From NCBI RefSeq assembly GCF_002967765.1, contig NZ_PUHY01000012.1:1178001-1242000 (forward strand): 64,000 nt of DNA, given 5' to 3'. Source of the stretch: Blastopirellula marina. Lineage in GTDB: Bacteria; Planctomycetota; Planctomycetia; Pirellulales; Pirellulaceae. Position 1 is the first letter of the stretch. Every line of letters begins with the position of its first letter. The notes beneath the pieces were generated by a model. That model had not been told where the DNA came from, ran no database searches, and saw nothing but the letters and a program-made list of their open reading frames with translations. Below, piece after piece: positions 44,615 to 53,376 of this stretch. The position numbers were made by a program, and so were the translations under genes.

Positions 44615-45778
44615 ATGATTAAACGTGTTCTCCTCGTCGATGACGAACCTAACATCTTGAACGGTTACAAGCGGCACCTGCGAAAACAGTTTGATGTGGA
44701 AGTTGCCGACGGAGGAGCACAGGCGATCAAACGTCTGGAAAATGACGAAGCTTACGCTGTGGTGGTTTCCGATATGCAGATGCCGGATGTGAGCGGAGTT
44801 CAAGTGTTGGCGCACGCCGCGAAAGTCCATCCTGATACGGTTCGTGTGATGCTGACTGGCAATGCCGATCAAAACACGGCAATTGTCGCGGTGAATGAGG
44901 GGCGAATCTTTCACTTTCTCAATAAGCCTTGCCAGCCAGAGCAGCTTGCTAAGACACTCGATGCTGGCTTACGACAATATCAACTGCTTCGGGCTGAACA
45001 CAATCTACTTTCCAAAACCTTGGGCGGCAGCGTGAGCTTGATGACAGAAGTCTTGTCGTTGGTTAATCCAACGGCATTCGGCAGCTCGTCTCGTATTCGT
45101 CATTTGACACGCCAGATATGCTCGCGACTCTCGATCGCCAACGCTTGGGAAGTGGAAGTCGCCGCAATGCTATCGAAGATTGGCTGCGTTTCGGTTCCTC
45201 AAGAGACACTCGAGAAATGGTACGGTGCGAAGCCGCTAACGGCAGAAGAGCAGAAAATGGTCGATACGCACCCGCTTGTTGGGGCGAACTTGGTTCGAAA
45301 GATTCCACGTCTCAAGGGAGTGGCTCGAATCATTGAACTGCAGAATTGTCGTATGGATAAACCCGTTCCAAAAGGGGACGGCCCTGCCGAGGAGATCCCA
45401 CTCGGTGCGCGAGTCCTGAAAGTGCTGGTCGACTACGATGCGTTGATTTCGAGCAGTTCGGCCACTCAGACGATGGACGTGATCGCCAATCAACGTAAAA
45501 CGTGGTACGACCCGAAAGTGATCGATGCTTTGCGGGTGGTCTTGCAAGAAAGCGAGGTCATCAAGTCGCTGACAATTGCCGAGCTGAAACTCGGGATGAT
45601 CTTTGATCAGGATGTGAAGACAAATGATGGTGGCATTCTGGTTACCAAAGGTCAAGAAGTGAACCAGTCGATCATTGAACGCCTGCAGAACTTTCAACGA
45701 ACTCAGGGTGTTCAGCAACCGATTTCTGTGCGAGAGCTTATCTGCGAACCGGCGAAGGACCCGGTTGCAACTGCGTAG
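44615..45778 (+). CDS. Response regulator with degenerate HD-GYP-like domain
   Basis: 387 aa. Receiver domain (1-120) with phospho-acceptor Asp53 and Lys104. The second half follows the layout of RpfG-like REC-HD-GYP proteins, but the catalytic residues are mostly gone: His163 and His219 (THPLVGANLV) remain, while the HD pair is Ser187-Lys188 (MLSKIGCVSVP in place of LLHDIGKIGVP) and HHExxxGxGYP is replaced by a sequence without His. It should not hydrolyse c-di-GMP and may act as a ligand-binding or protein-interaction module. AAGGA ribosome-binding site. The C-terminal 60 residues (LTIAELKLGMIFDQDV) form a conserved tail seen in such regulators. Confidence 0.85.
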   Translation: MIKRVLLVDDEPNILNGYKRHLRKQFDVEVADGGAQAIKRLENDEAYAVVVSDMQMPDVSGVQVLAHAAKVHPDTVRVMLTGNADQNTAIVAVNEGRIFHFLNKPCQPEQLAKTLDAGLRQYQLLRAEHNLLSKTLGGSVSLMTEVLSLVNPTAFGSSSRIRHLTRQICSRLSIANAWEVEVAAMLSKIGCVSVPQETLEKWYGAKPLTAEEQKMVDTHPLVGANLVRKIPRLKGVARIIELQNCRMDKPVPKGDGPAEEIPLGARVLKVLVDYDALISSSSATQTMDVIANQRKTWYDPKVIDALRVVLQESEVIKSLTIAELKLGMIFDQDVKTNDGGILVTKGQEVNQSIIERLQNFQRTQGVQQPISVRELICEPAKDPVATA

Positions 45779-45786
45779 CGTCTCCC

Positions 45787-46881
45787 TCAGGGCGGCCCTA
45801 GTGGCAAGGGAATTTGGCCCGTGGAGTTCGTATGTTGGCGTTCCCAATTCAGCAGCCACTTCTTCCGCCACAAGCCGCCAGCGTAACCACATAAGTGGCC
45901 ATCGCTACGTACGACGCGATGGCACGGAACAACAATGGCGAAACGGTTATCGCCGTTCGCGCGACCGACGGCTCGCGCAGCGGTCGGGTTTTTCAGTCGT
46001 TCGGCAAGTTGCCGATAGGAAGCCGTTTGACCATAGGGAATAGCCAGAAGGTGTTGCCAAACCGCGGTTTGAAAGCTTGTGCCGTCCATTCGCAAAGTAA
46101 GAGTGAAACTAGTTCGCTCGCCCTGAAAGTACTGCTGAATTTGTCGAGCAGTTTGGTTCAATATTTCGTGCGATCCGACGAGGATCGGCTGCTGGAACAG
46201 TCTGCTTATTCGTTGAAACTGTTTGGCCAGCATCTTCCGATCGGCGAATTCAAGCAAGCAAAGCCCCGAGTCGCCTCCCGCAGCCAGCATCGGTCCCAAG
46301 GGCGTCAAGATACGGGTGGTGAATATTGGTTCGGTTTGCTTCGCACTTGTCGGAGTTTCCCCGACCCATTTTCGCAAGCTATCTCGAAATCCACTTAGCG
46401 ATTCGAAGCCACTTCCAAACGCCGTAGATGTCACGTCTTCCCCGGAACGGAGACGATCAACTGCCAGCCCGATCCGTTGAGTGCGGAGATAGGCATGGAA
46501 TGTCATCTGATACTGCTCTTGAAACCAGCGCCGAACACGCGTCGGTGAGAGTCCGAGCAATTCAAGATCGCCGTTCGTCCAGCGGCGATTGGGATCATCC
46601 TTGATCCTTTGGAACAAATCGTTCAACCACACAGGCGTTGCTCCTGAGAGTTCAAGCGGATGGCAGCGACGACATGCCCGATAACCCGCCGCTTGTGCTT
46701 CGGCGGAAGTGGCAAAGAATTCGACGTTCTCACGTTTGGGCGTTTTTGCTTTGCAGCCAGGGCGGCAGAAGATGCCGGTCGTCTTTACCGCCACAAAGAA
46801 GACGCCCTCCATACGGGCATCGCGCTGGACGATTGCCTTGTACATTTGGGCCTCGGTCGGGAGAGTCATTATCGCGTTCAT
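45787..46881 (-). CDS. ada: Ada-type adaptive response protein / O6-methylguanine-DNA methyltransferase
   Basis: 364 aa. N-terminal Ada zinc module (FRPGC and ACRRCHP ligands in GIFCRPGCKAKTPKRENV ... YRACRRCHP) repairs phosphotriesters and acts as switch; an AraC-like HTH region follows (RWFQEQYQMTFHAYLRTQRI); the C-terminal methyltransferase has the acceptor cysteine in IVVPCHRVV. All expected parts are present, so it is a full-length Ada that repairs methylated DNA and activates the adaptive response. Start Met could be residue 1 or 5. Converges with the REC/HD gene (8 nt apart). No alkA or alkB next to it. Confidence 0.93.
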   Translation of the reverse strand: MNAIMTLPTEAQMYKAIVQRDARMEGVFFVAVKTTGIFCRPGCKAKTPKRENVEFFATSAEAQAAGYRACRRCHPLELSGATPVWLNDLFQRIKDDPNRRWTNGDLELLGLSPTRVRRWFQEQYQMTFHAYLRTQRIGLAVDRLRSGEDVTSTAFGSGFESLSGFRDSLRKWVGETPTSAKQTEPIFTTRILTPLGPMLAAGGDSGLCLLEFADRKMLAKQFQRISRLFQQPILVGSHEILNQTARQIQQYFQGERTSFTLTLRMDGTSFQTAVWQHLLAIPYGQTASYRQLAERLKNPTAARAVGRANGDNRFAIVVPCHRVVRSDGHLCGYAGGLWRKKWLLNWERQHTNSTGQIPLPLGPP

Positions 46882-46951
46882 GCCATCAATTTACGAACGC
46901 GATAACTTCTTGACGACCGGAAACGAAACAAGTAATTCGGAATCAAGTTCG

Positions 46952-47560
46952 TCAGTTTAGAATCGTATTGGTTTGAGCGACCAACTGCGAGATCTCTTCC
47001 GGAGAAAGGTCACCACGAATTGGCTCGTTGACCTTGATCCCTTCCTTGTTCCACATCATGACTTGAATCTTCGCATCGGGCGACAGGCTGTAACCAGCCG
47101 GTCCTTCTGGGTCATGGTAGACGGTCAGCGGCGTGTTACGGATTTCCTGAGAAGCTTGAATGCGTTTCAGTTCAGGTTCGACCTTAGCCGTATCTTTCTC
47201 AAGAACCACCATGAAAGCCGAGAGTTTTTTGTCGATATTCTTTTCAACCTGGTGATCAATTTGCTGAACCAAGCTGGAGACTGAGTCATTGACTTCCCGC
47301 GTGAAGATCACCACGGTGGGGCGGCCGCTGTATCGGCAGCGATAGCATAGTGATTCCCCAGCTGCTGGTCCGGTCACGTCTTCCACCTCAAACGCACCTG
47401 GTTGCTCTCCCAAATGTCTAGTTACGACATGGGATAACGTGGGATTCGGCAGATCAGAGTTGTTGTCCGCTTTGCCGAGGTCGGGAGTGGATGCGTTCGT
47501 GCACCCCAGAGAAATTGCCGCACACAACGAAAACAAGAATGGGAGTTGCTGAGGTCGCAT
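46952..47560 (-). CDS. Putative lipoprotein with thioredoxin-like features, unknown function
   Basis: 202 aa. The N-terminus FLFSLCAAISLGC-TN carries a lipobox-like SLGC, so acylation and outer- or inner-membrane attachment are likely. A CYRCRY motif after residue 70 (CxxC) precedes a PTVVIFTREV strand, the arrangement of a thioredoxin-like fold, and the C-terminal IRGDLSPEEISQLVAQ helix is consistent. Not further classified. Strong ribosome-binding site GGAGG 6 nt before ATG. The transcript would begin with the structured segment at 47622-47683. Confidence 0.65.
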   Translation of the reverse strand: MRPQQLPFLFSLCAAISLGCTNASTPDLGKADNNSDLPNPTLSHVVTRHLGEQPGAFEVEDVTGPAAGESLCYRCRYSGRPTVVIFTREVNDSVSSLVQQIDHQVEKNIDKKLSAFMVVLEKDTAKVEPELKRIQASQEIRNTPLTVYHDPEGPAGYSLSPDAKIQVMMWNKEGIKVNEPIRGDLSPEEISQLVAQTNTILN

Positions 47561-47621
47561 GGGATACCTCCAAATCAGATACCGAACTGGCTACAGGATT
47601 AGGCCCTGTTCATCATGAACG

Positions 47622-47683
47622 AGGCTGAAGTGCCAGGCGGGTGGTTGGTCGGCAACACTCCTTCGTGCCGCACACTTCAGCCT
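47622..47683 (-). promoter_or_regulatory. Structured 5' leader candidate of the lipoprotein gene
   Basis: AGGCTGAAGTG and CACTTCAGCCT are perfect 11-bp inverted arms separated by 40 nt. Read on the minus strand, the space between holds a second hairpin (CGGCA ... TGCCG) whose loop shows AAGGAG. No T-run follows on either strand, so it is not a terminator. It lies 62-123 nt upstream of the minus-strand ATG at 47560. Confidence 0.45.
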
Positions 47684-47854
47684 GCATTATAACCTCGTCT
47701 GCGGTATTGCTAGTTCTTGCCAGCACGGTCTGCGGGCGATTTCTTGCGGGACTGACATAATCGGCAAATTTTTGGTCATCTCCTGACGACACCTATTTCT
47801 AGGCGGATCTTATCGAGAGCTATGTGAATCATTGCTAGCAGTGTACAGGTGACC

Positions 47855-48250
47855 ATGGGCGACGAAACAATCCAACTGTCTTCACAATTTGAGGCTTGGG
47901 CGAACCTCGTGCTGGCTTGGGTCGGCTTTGGAACACTTACCGGTTTACTGGCTAAGGCCATCATGCCAGGTAAAGACCCAGGCGGTCCAATTGCAACCAT
48001 GGCCATGGGAATCGGCGGTTCGGTTATTGGATGTGGAACTCTCTCGTTATGCTTTGAAGGGTATCACGTCTCGCCACTGAGTCCGATGGGATTTGCCGTG
48101 GCAACTGGCGGTGCGTTTTTGATCCTGTTCTTCTATCGACTTCTCTCGGGCCAAGTGGTCGATGAAAGTCAGCCGCCGGCACCGCGCCGCATGCGTCTCT
48201 ATTCGTCGCGTCGACGTAGCTCGCATCGTGAGCATGCTGATCACTACTAA
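47855..48250 (+). CDS. GlsB/YeaQ/YmgE-family small membrane protein
   Basis: 131 aa with three hydrophobic segments. The GFGTLTGLLAKAIMPGKDPGG ... MGIGGSVIG pattern matches the transglycosylase-associated (GlsB/YeaQ/YmgE) family, linked to envelope stress. The C-terminal 30 residues are Arg/Ser/His-rich and cytoplasmic, longer than in most members. AGGTGA precedes the ATG at 47855; a GTG at 47849 is the alternative. Stand-alone gene. Confidence 0.8.
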   Translation: MGDETIQLSSQFEAWANLVLAWVGFGTLTGLLAKAIMPGKDPGGPIATMAMGIGGSVIGCGTLSLCFEGYHVSPLSPMGFAVATGGAFLILFFYRLLSGQVVDESQPPAPRRMRLYSSRRRSSHREHADHY

Positions 48251-48293
48251 CTTTCAGCTGACGAACGCTTTGAGTTAAGCTTCCGACCGCGCG

Positions 48294-48325
48294 TAAAAAA
48301 AGCCGACTCAAATTTTGAGTCGGCT
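48294..48325 (-). terminator. Rho-independent terminator of the P-II gene
   Basis: AGCCGACTCAAA and TTTGAGTCGGCT form a 12-bp stem around one nucleotide (48301-48325) with seven A's directly before it on plus, i.e. a T-tract after the stem on the minus strand. It lies about 100 nt past the stop of the P-II gene. Confidence 0.85.
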
Positions 48326-48428
48326 TCCAAGAGAGAGAGTGACTTGGTTGTGCGCTGGGTCACGTCGGCTATCTCAAGGGGCAACGTTACGTCGTAACGC
48401 TGTGATTGGGTTAACGCGCGAACTCGCG

Positions 48429-48824
<396 letters not shown>

Positions 48825-49105
48825 CTACTGCAGCGGAGTCATGCACCAAACAAGCGGAGAGCGAGTGCATGATGCGTCAACGACCTTTCATGTCCGTTGT
48901 CCCGCATCGTTTGCAACCGTTATGCCAATCGGAGGATTGAAGGACTGCTGCTATTTGTAACTGTCTATTATTTAGTCGGTTACGTCAAACGAACTTTTCC
49001 GGGAAGTTCTCTTGCAGAGGATCTCGTGCGTGACAAATCAGCAGAAATTGCGGCAAGTGCTTAAGATGCTGACAGGAAAAACTTTTGGTTTCTCGAGATC
49101 AGCGC

Positions 49106-49149
49106 AAAAAAATAGCCGAGGTTAAGGAGGCAAAACCTCCTCAACCTCG
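49106..49149 (-). terminator. Strong orphan terminator on the minus strand
   Basis: CGAGGTTAAGGAGG (49117-49130) pairs with CCTCCTCAACCTCG (49136-49149), 13 of 14 bp, loop CAAAA. Seven A's at 49106-49112 make a T-tract on the minus strand. No T-run follows on plus. Confidence 0.82.
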
Positions 49150-49496
49150 ACTACCGTTCGTGGCAGCCCCACTGCACACGAACAACACCCCATCATGCTT
49201 CCACACTGTACGGAGAAATGGTTGCCCATTTGAATGTTCGATTGGGAAAGCGAGGACTCTCATCTGGTGGCGTCCGGGAGTCGCTGAAACTTGTTGGTCG
49301 CTAAGAGCGGTGCCTTGTTTCGCGTCTCCTTCGCTTTCGCCCTACATTAGATGCATTCGGTGTGCCAATTGCGCTGTGGGTTGATAAATCGCGACAAAAA
49401 GGGTTGATTTCCCGGTTTTTGGGCACTTTCTTGCCTGTAGATTTTTAATAGGCCCCTGATCGACATGCCGCGAACTGCCTAAAATAATCGCAGGTG

Positions 49497-49538
49497 CTGC
49501 CTCCTAAGGCAGGGGCTCCCATCCTAGTGAGTGGATGG
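49497..49538 (+). promoter_or_regulatory. Tandem hairpins in the leader of the thioredoxin-like gene
   Basis: CTGCC-TCCTAA-GGCAG (49497-49512) followed by CCATCC-TAGTGAGT-GGATGG (49519-49538), about 170-210 nt before the ATG at 49706. Compact structured RNA element candidate; function unknown. Confidence 0.4.
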
Positions 49539-49705
49539 CAGCGGCAAGGTGAGCGGAACGATCTGATCGACGAAGAAGACGCTCGTCAAAACGTTTGTTT
49601 CCAGCAGCTTGATTGCGGCATCCAAGACCGTAGAAACCGCATTATTCGGGTTAGAACGTTTATCACTCCCGATGACCGACAACTTTCGCAACGATCGAGA
49701 ACTTC

Positions 49706-50287
49706 ATGACACTTGATTGGTCAGAGATTTACGCTTCCGGACTCAGCTACAATGACTATCTCGCCAGATATGGCAACGAAAATCAGCAGCAACGTTGGGC
49801 AGTCAAACGGAATACCCTTTCGCTAAGCGATGCCCAGAAAGAGCTGCTGAGTCGTTTTACTCGCAAAATGCACGTTCTCTGCATGGCTGGGGCTTGGTGC
49901 GGTGACTGCGTGGACCAGTGCCCGATGTTTGCGCTATTGGAAGAAGAGTCGCCGAACATCGAAGTTCGCTTCGTGGATCGAGACGATTGTGACGAGGCTT
50001 TCAAAGAACTGGTCAAAGTTTGCGGTGGTAACCGAGTTCCGGTTACGGTGTTCCTGACCGAGGACTTTCAACAGACCGGTTTCTACGGCGATCGTACCCT
50101 GGCCAAGTACCGTCAGCTTATCGAAAATGTGACCGGCGCCGCCTGCAGCACGGGCATCTCGCTGGGAACGGAAGGCCAAATGGACCCATTGACCACAAGT
50201 GTCCTCGCTGAATGGATCGATCAATTTGAAAGAAATCAATGGATCCTGAGGACGTCGGCCCGTCTCCGTGAGAAGCACGGAGACTAA
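49706..50287 (+). CDS. Thioredoxin-family protein
   Basis: 193 aa, no signal peptide, so cytoplasmic. Thioredoxin-like core with MHVLCMAGAWCGDCVDQCPMF: the CxxC is CGDC, followed by another cysteine (QCP), then VRFVDRDDCDEAFKEL, and the cis-Pro loop NRVPVTVF. Related to bacillithiol/thioredoxin-like proteins; exact redox partner unknown. A SufE gene starts about 50 nt downstream, which suggests a part in Fe-S or sulfur handling. No clear Shine-Dalgarno. Confidence 0.82.
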   Translation: MTLDWSEIYASGLSYNDYLARYGNENQQQRWAVKRNTLSLSDAQKELLSRFTRKMHVLCMAGAWCGDCVDQCPMFALLEEESPNIEVRFVDRDDCDEAFKELVKVCGGNRVPVTVFLTEDFQQTGFYGDRTLAKYRQLIENVTGAACSTGISLGTEGQMDPLTTSVLAEWIDQFERNQWILRTSARLREKHGD

Positions 50288-50340
50288 AATAGTCTGATCC
50301 TCGCCGCTTGAATTATGTTGAGTTGCCCAAGAGAAGAACG

Positions 50341-50772
50341 TTGAACAAACCGCCTACCCTGACCCCAGAAGAGCTGATCGACGACTTCGAGTTCATGGAA
50401 ACCAAGGAAGAGCGTCTGAAGCTAATTGTCGAGCTTGGACGCGAACTTCCCGAGTTTCCGGAAGAACTGCGCCGTGATGAGTTCAAAGTGCAAGGCTGTC
50501 AAAGCCAAGTTTGGCTCGTACCGCAAATCGTCGAAGAAGATGGATCGAAACGAATCATCTTCCAGGCCGACAGCGATGCCCACATTGTGAAAGGGTTAGT
50601 CGGGATTTTGGTGATGCTTCTCTCTGGCAAAACACCTCAAGAGATACTTGATTTCGATCTGCGGGGCTTGTTTGATCGGCTCAAGTTGGAGAAGCACTTG
50701 GTGCCGGCACGCTCGAATGGACTGCATTCGATGGTCCGCCGCATTGGCGAAATCGCATCGCTCTCGAAGTAG
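50341..50772 (+). CDS. sufE: SufE-family Fe-S cluster sulfur acceptor
   Basis: 143 aa from TTG at 50341, which has AGAGAAG about 6 nt upstream and gives the normal N-terminus (TPEELIDDFEFMETKEERLKL after a few residues); a TTG at 50308 is an alternative and there is no in-frame ATG. The sulfur-accepting cysteine lies in VQGCQSQVWLV. LVGILVMLLSGKTPQEIL is the family helix. It takes persulfide from the SufS cysteine desulfurase; no suf genes adjoin. Probably one transcript with the thioredoxin-like gene; its stop is 2 nt from the kinase stop (convergent). Confidence 0.9.
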   Translation: MNKPPTLTPEELIDDFEFMETKEERLKLIVELGRELPEFPEELRRDEFKVQGCQSQVWLVPQIVEEDGSKRIIFQADSDAHIVKGLVGILVMLLSGKTPQEILDFDLRGLFDRLKLEKHLVPARSNGLHSMVRRIGEIASLSK

Positions 50773-50774
50773 CG

Positions 50775-53228
50775 TTACGTCTGATCGGCTGTCTCGGCCC
50801 AGACGCCCAAACTGTCGGGGGGAACATGCGATTCCCACCAAGCTTTGGCTTCCGCGGTAGTCCAAGGAAAATCGACAAGCATGGCCTCGACTTCCAGCAG
50901 GATCTCTTCCGCGGATTGGGGACGCTGGGCAGGGTCTTTGGAAAGACATCGCGTGAGCAGATCTTGAAGTTGGTCGGGAATCACTCGATCCGCTGCCTCA
51001 TGGACCGAAGGTACTGGCTGGGTCACGATTTGCACCAGCACGTCCACGGCACTATTAGCCAAATGAATCGTGCGACCAGTAAGCATGAAAAAGACGGTCG
51101 CACCTAACGCATAAATATCGACGCACGGATCGGCTTGCGTCGGGTTCTTAACCCGTTCTGGCGGAATGTACATCGGGGTCCCGCTGATCTCCGTCGTTCC
51201 GGTCACGACGGTGGCGGCAGCGTCAGCCGATAAGTTTTTCACGAGTCCGAAGTCAAGCACCTTGGCTACATCGTACTCGCCCCCAACGCGACACAGCATG
51301 ATGTTGAGCGGTTTGATGTCGCGGTGGATCAGGCCCATCGCATGGGCCTCGCGGAGGGATGCCGCTACTTGTCGCATGACGTACAAGACGCGCGGAACCG
51401 ATTGCCAACCGTTCTGGCGAACTAATTCCTCTATCGTGACACCGTCCAAGTACTCCATTGCGTAATAAAAGACATCCTCAGGCGTCTTACCGTAGTCGTA
51501 GATCTCGACGGTATTGGGATGCTTCAGGCGACTGGACAGCTGCACTTCGCGTTCAAATCGTTTTGTGATTCCGGGGTCGGTTTTGTCAGGGCGGACCAGT
51601 TTTACGGCTGTCGGGCGTTTTAGCATTTGATGTCGAGCCAAGTAGACCTGTCCCATTCCGCCTTCCCCGATCTTCCGCAGAAGAACATACGATCCGACGA
51701 CCATGTGCTCGCCGATTGTTCGACGCATGTAGACCATCGAGTTGGCTGCGTAGTACGTAATGCCGGCAAATGCCGCGATCAGGCCGAGCAATACATATTG
51801 CCCGATCGAGATATACGTGAACGGGCTAAACGCTTCATAGGCAGCCGTTTCGTAGGCCACACCAAAGCCGTAATCATCTAGCCACTGCCAGGCACCGACG
51901 ACTTCGTGTCCGGTATATCCTTTGTACGGCTCTAGGATTACTCCGAAATCTAGATCTTCCGTTCGTCCGTCGCGTGCCATGTTGACCAGGCGCGTGACGT
52001 GTTCGTGCCCCCTTCGAGGTCCGCCCGGGTGAGTCGGCGTTTGGGATGGAGCAAGAGTGAGATTGGCCCGCGAAGGAGTGCCTTCTGGTAATACGTTGCG
52101 ATGCCATAGATCTTCGGTGAATCGGCTCTCGGTCAGCATCGTTCCATTTTCATCGAAGGCATATGCCTCACCAGTAGCCCCGGTACGAATGTTCGTGAGA
52201 GCTCGCGTGAAGTTGCCAACCGAAAAATATCCCAGCCCTAGCATCGCGCGAGGGGATTCGCCTGGCTCTTGAATCGCCGTGTACGCCCATACATAGGTGG
52301 CGTTTTCACCAGAGGTCGATTCGTTCGGGCGAGACTTAGTACGCAACGGTGGTAGGAATCCAGTCTCACCGCGCATGATTTTTAGTGCGACTTTTCCATC
52401 TAACTCAGTCTCAATCGGCTTTCCAATTCTTTCTTCCTGATTACTGGCCAGGATAAAGCCAAACGTATCGGCGATGACGTACGCCCCTTCGTCATCTTCA
52501 GTAATTGATTGCGCGCGGAAACTTCCTTCAACTTCGCCAGGCTTATTCGGATCGTAGACATAGGTGGTGATTGGATCATTTGCCTGGATGAACCGTTTCG
52601 ATTCGTCTTCCGTCTTGCTGAATTCCGGCAAGTGTTCTCTTAGGATTGCCAATTCTGGTTGAATATCGGCGACCGAATATTCTTCGTGGAGTTCCTTATG
52701 CTTCTTTAGCAAACTGTCGATCGCATCCACGATCTCGGGATCTCGCGCGACCAACTCGGCCTCGCTTTCACAAGAGTCAATCCACAGCGTTAGCGCTTGG
52801 ACCTCGGCGGTTAACAACGCCTCGAATTCTTGTTGACGTAGCTTGTGCAACTCGTTCCACACCAAGTACCGCGAGCCTAAGCCAAGCAAGATAATTAGCA
52901 GCACGAAGACCGTGATCGCGATACTGCGATAAACTCGGGATGCCCAGATGTGAACGATGAAATTGGTGGCCGGTAGTAACCGATTGCGATAGCTGCGTGG
53001 GTGAAGCGAATGCTTGGAGGGAACGTCGGACGGAGCGTGGGTCAGCGTTGCTTCGGTTCCAGGAACCAGTGTCCCGCGCGGAATGGGGGCTAGTAGACGC
53101 TCAACACGTTCACGCAGAGCGACATCGGTTCCACAGGTATCTTCAAGAAACGCGTCTCGTTGCGCACCGGAACGGCGTCGAGCCTCGGCGGCAATTCGTT
53201 CAACGACTTTCGTATTCGGCTGCGTCAT
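50775..53228 (-). CDS. Membrane Ser/Thr protein kinase with extracytoplasmic Cache-type sensor
   Basis: 817 aa from ATG 53228 (MTQPNTKVV); an upstream extension to 53393 would run through the terminator of the neighbouring gene and is rejected. Order: cytoplasmic N-tail (about 1-95, with the AFLEDTCGTD element common in planctomycete kinases), TM1 (SIAITVFVLLIILLGLG), large outside domain of dCache type (about 130-460, AYAFDENGTMLTESRF), TM2 (QYVLLGLIAAFAGITYYAA), then kinase domain: GEGGMGQVYLA, TAVKLV, HRDIKPLNIM, DFGLVKN, GTPMYIPPE. The kinase sits at the C-terminus, the reverse of the common Hanks-type layout. Confidence 0.9.
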   Translation of the reverse strand: MTQPNTKVVERIAAEARRRSGAQRDAFLEDTCGTDVALRERVERLLAPIPRGTLVPGTEATLTHAPSDVPSKHSLHPRSYRNRLLPATNFIVHIWASRVYRSIAITVFVLLIILLGLGSRYLVWNELHKLRQQEFEALLTAEVQALTLWIDSCESEAELVARDPEIVDAIDSLLKKHKELHEEYSVADIQPELAILREHLPEFSKTEDESKRFIQANDPITTYVYDPNKPGEVEGSFRAQSITEDDEGAYVIADTFGFILASNQEERIGKPIETELDGKVALKIMRGETGFLPPLRTKSRPNESTSGENATYVWAYTAIQEPGESPRAMLGLGYFSVGNFTRALTNIRTGATGEAYAFDENGTMLTESRFTEDLWHRNVLPEGTPSRANLTLAPSQTPTHPGGPRRGHEHVTRLVNMARDGRTEDLDFGVILEPYKGYTGHEVVGAWQWLDDYGFGVAYETAAYEAFSPFTYISIGQYVLLGLIAAFAGITYYAANSMVYMRRTIGEHMVVGSYVLLRKIGEGGMGQVYLARHQMLKRPTAVKLVRPDKTDPGITKRFEREVQLSSRLKHPNTVEIYDYGKTPEDVFYYAMEYLDGVTIEELVRQNGWQSVPRVLYVMRQVAASLREAHAMGLIHRDIKPLNIMLCRVGGEYDVAKVLDFGLVKNLSADAAATVVTGTTEISGTPMYIPPERVKNPTQADPCVDIYALGATVFFMLTGRTIHLANSAVDVLVQIVTQPVPSVHEAADRVIPDQLQDLLTRCLSKDPAQRPQSAEEILLEVEAMLVDFPWTTAEAKAWWESHVPPDSLGVWAETADQT

Positions 53229-53343
53229 AGGGTCCAGAGACTTCGCGATGTCGGTTGCTTTTGGACTTATGGTAATGACATCGGCCTGTATGGGGGTAGG
53301 TTTCGCACCAAATTTTATCGGAACCAAGAACAATAAACGAAAC

Positions 53344-53376
53344 AAAAAAGGCGGCTCCCATCGGGGAGCCGCCTTT
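53344..53376 (-). terminator. Rho-independent terminator of the aldose 1-epimerase gene
   Basis: AAAGGCGGCTCCC (53347-53359) pairs with GGGAGCCGCCTTT (53364-53376), loop ATCG. On the minus strand a T-run follows. It lies about 35 nt past the epimerase stop, and inside the region that a longer kinase start would translate. Confidence 0.88.

Noticed and set aside
48301-48325. Hairpin as terminator of the plus-strand GlsB-like gene
   Set aside because: T-tract exists only for the minus strand; assigned to the P-II gene instead.
49085-49384. Possible 99-aa plus-strand protein
   Set aside because: Covers a terminator hairpin, Cys/Pro/Arg-rich, no ribosome-binding site; more probably part of a noncoding element.
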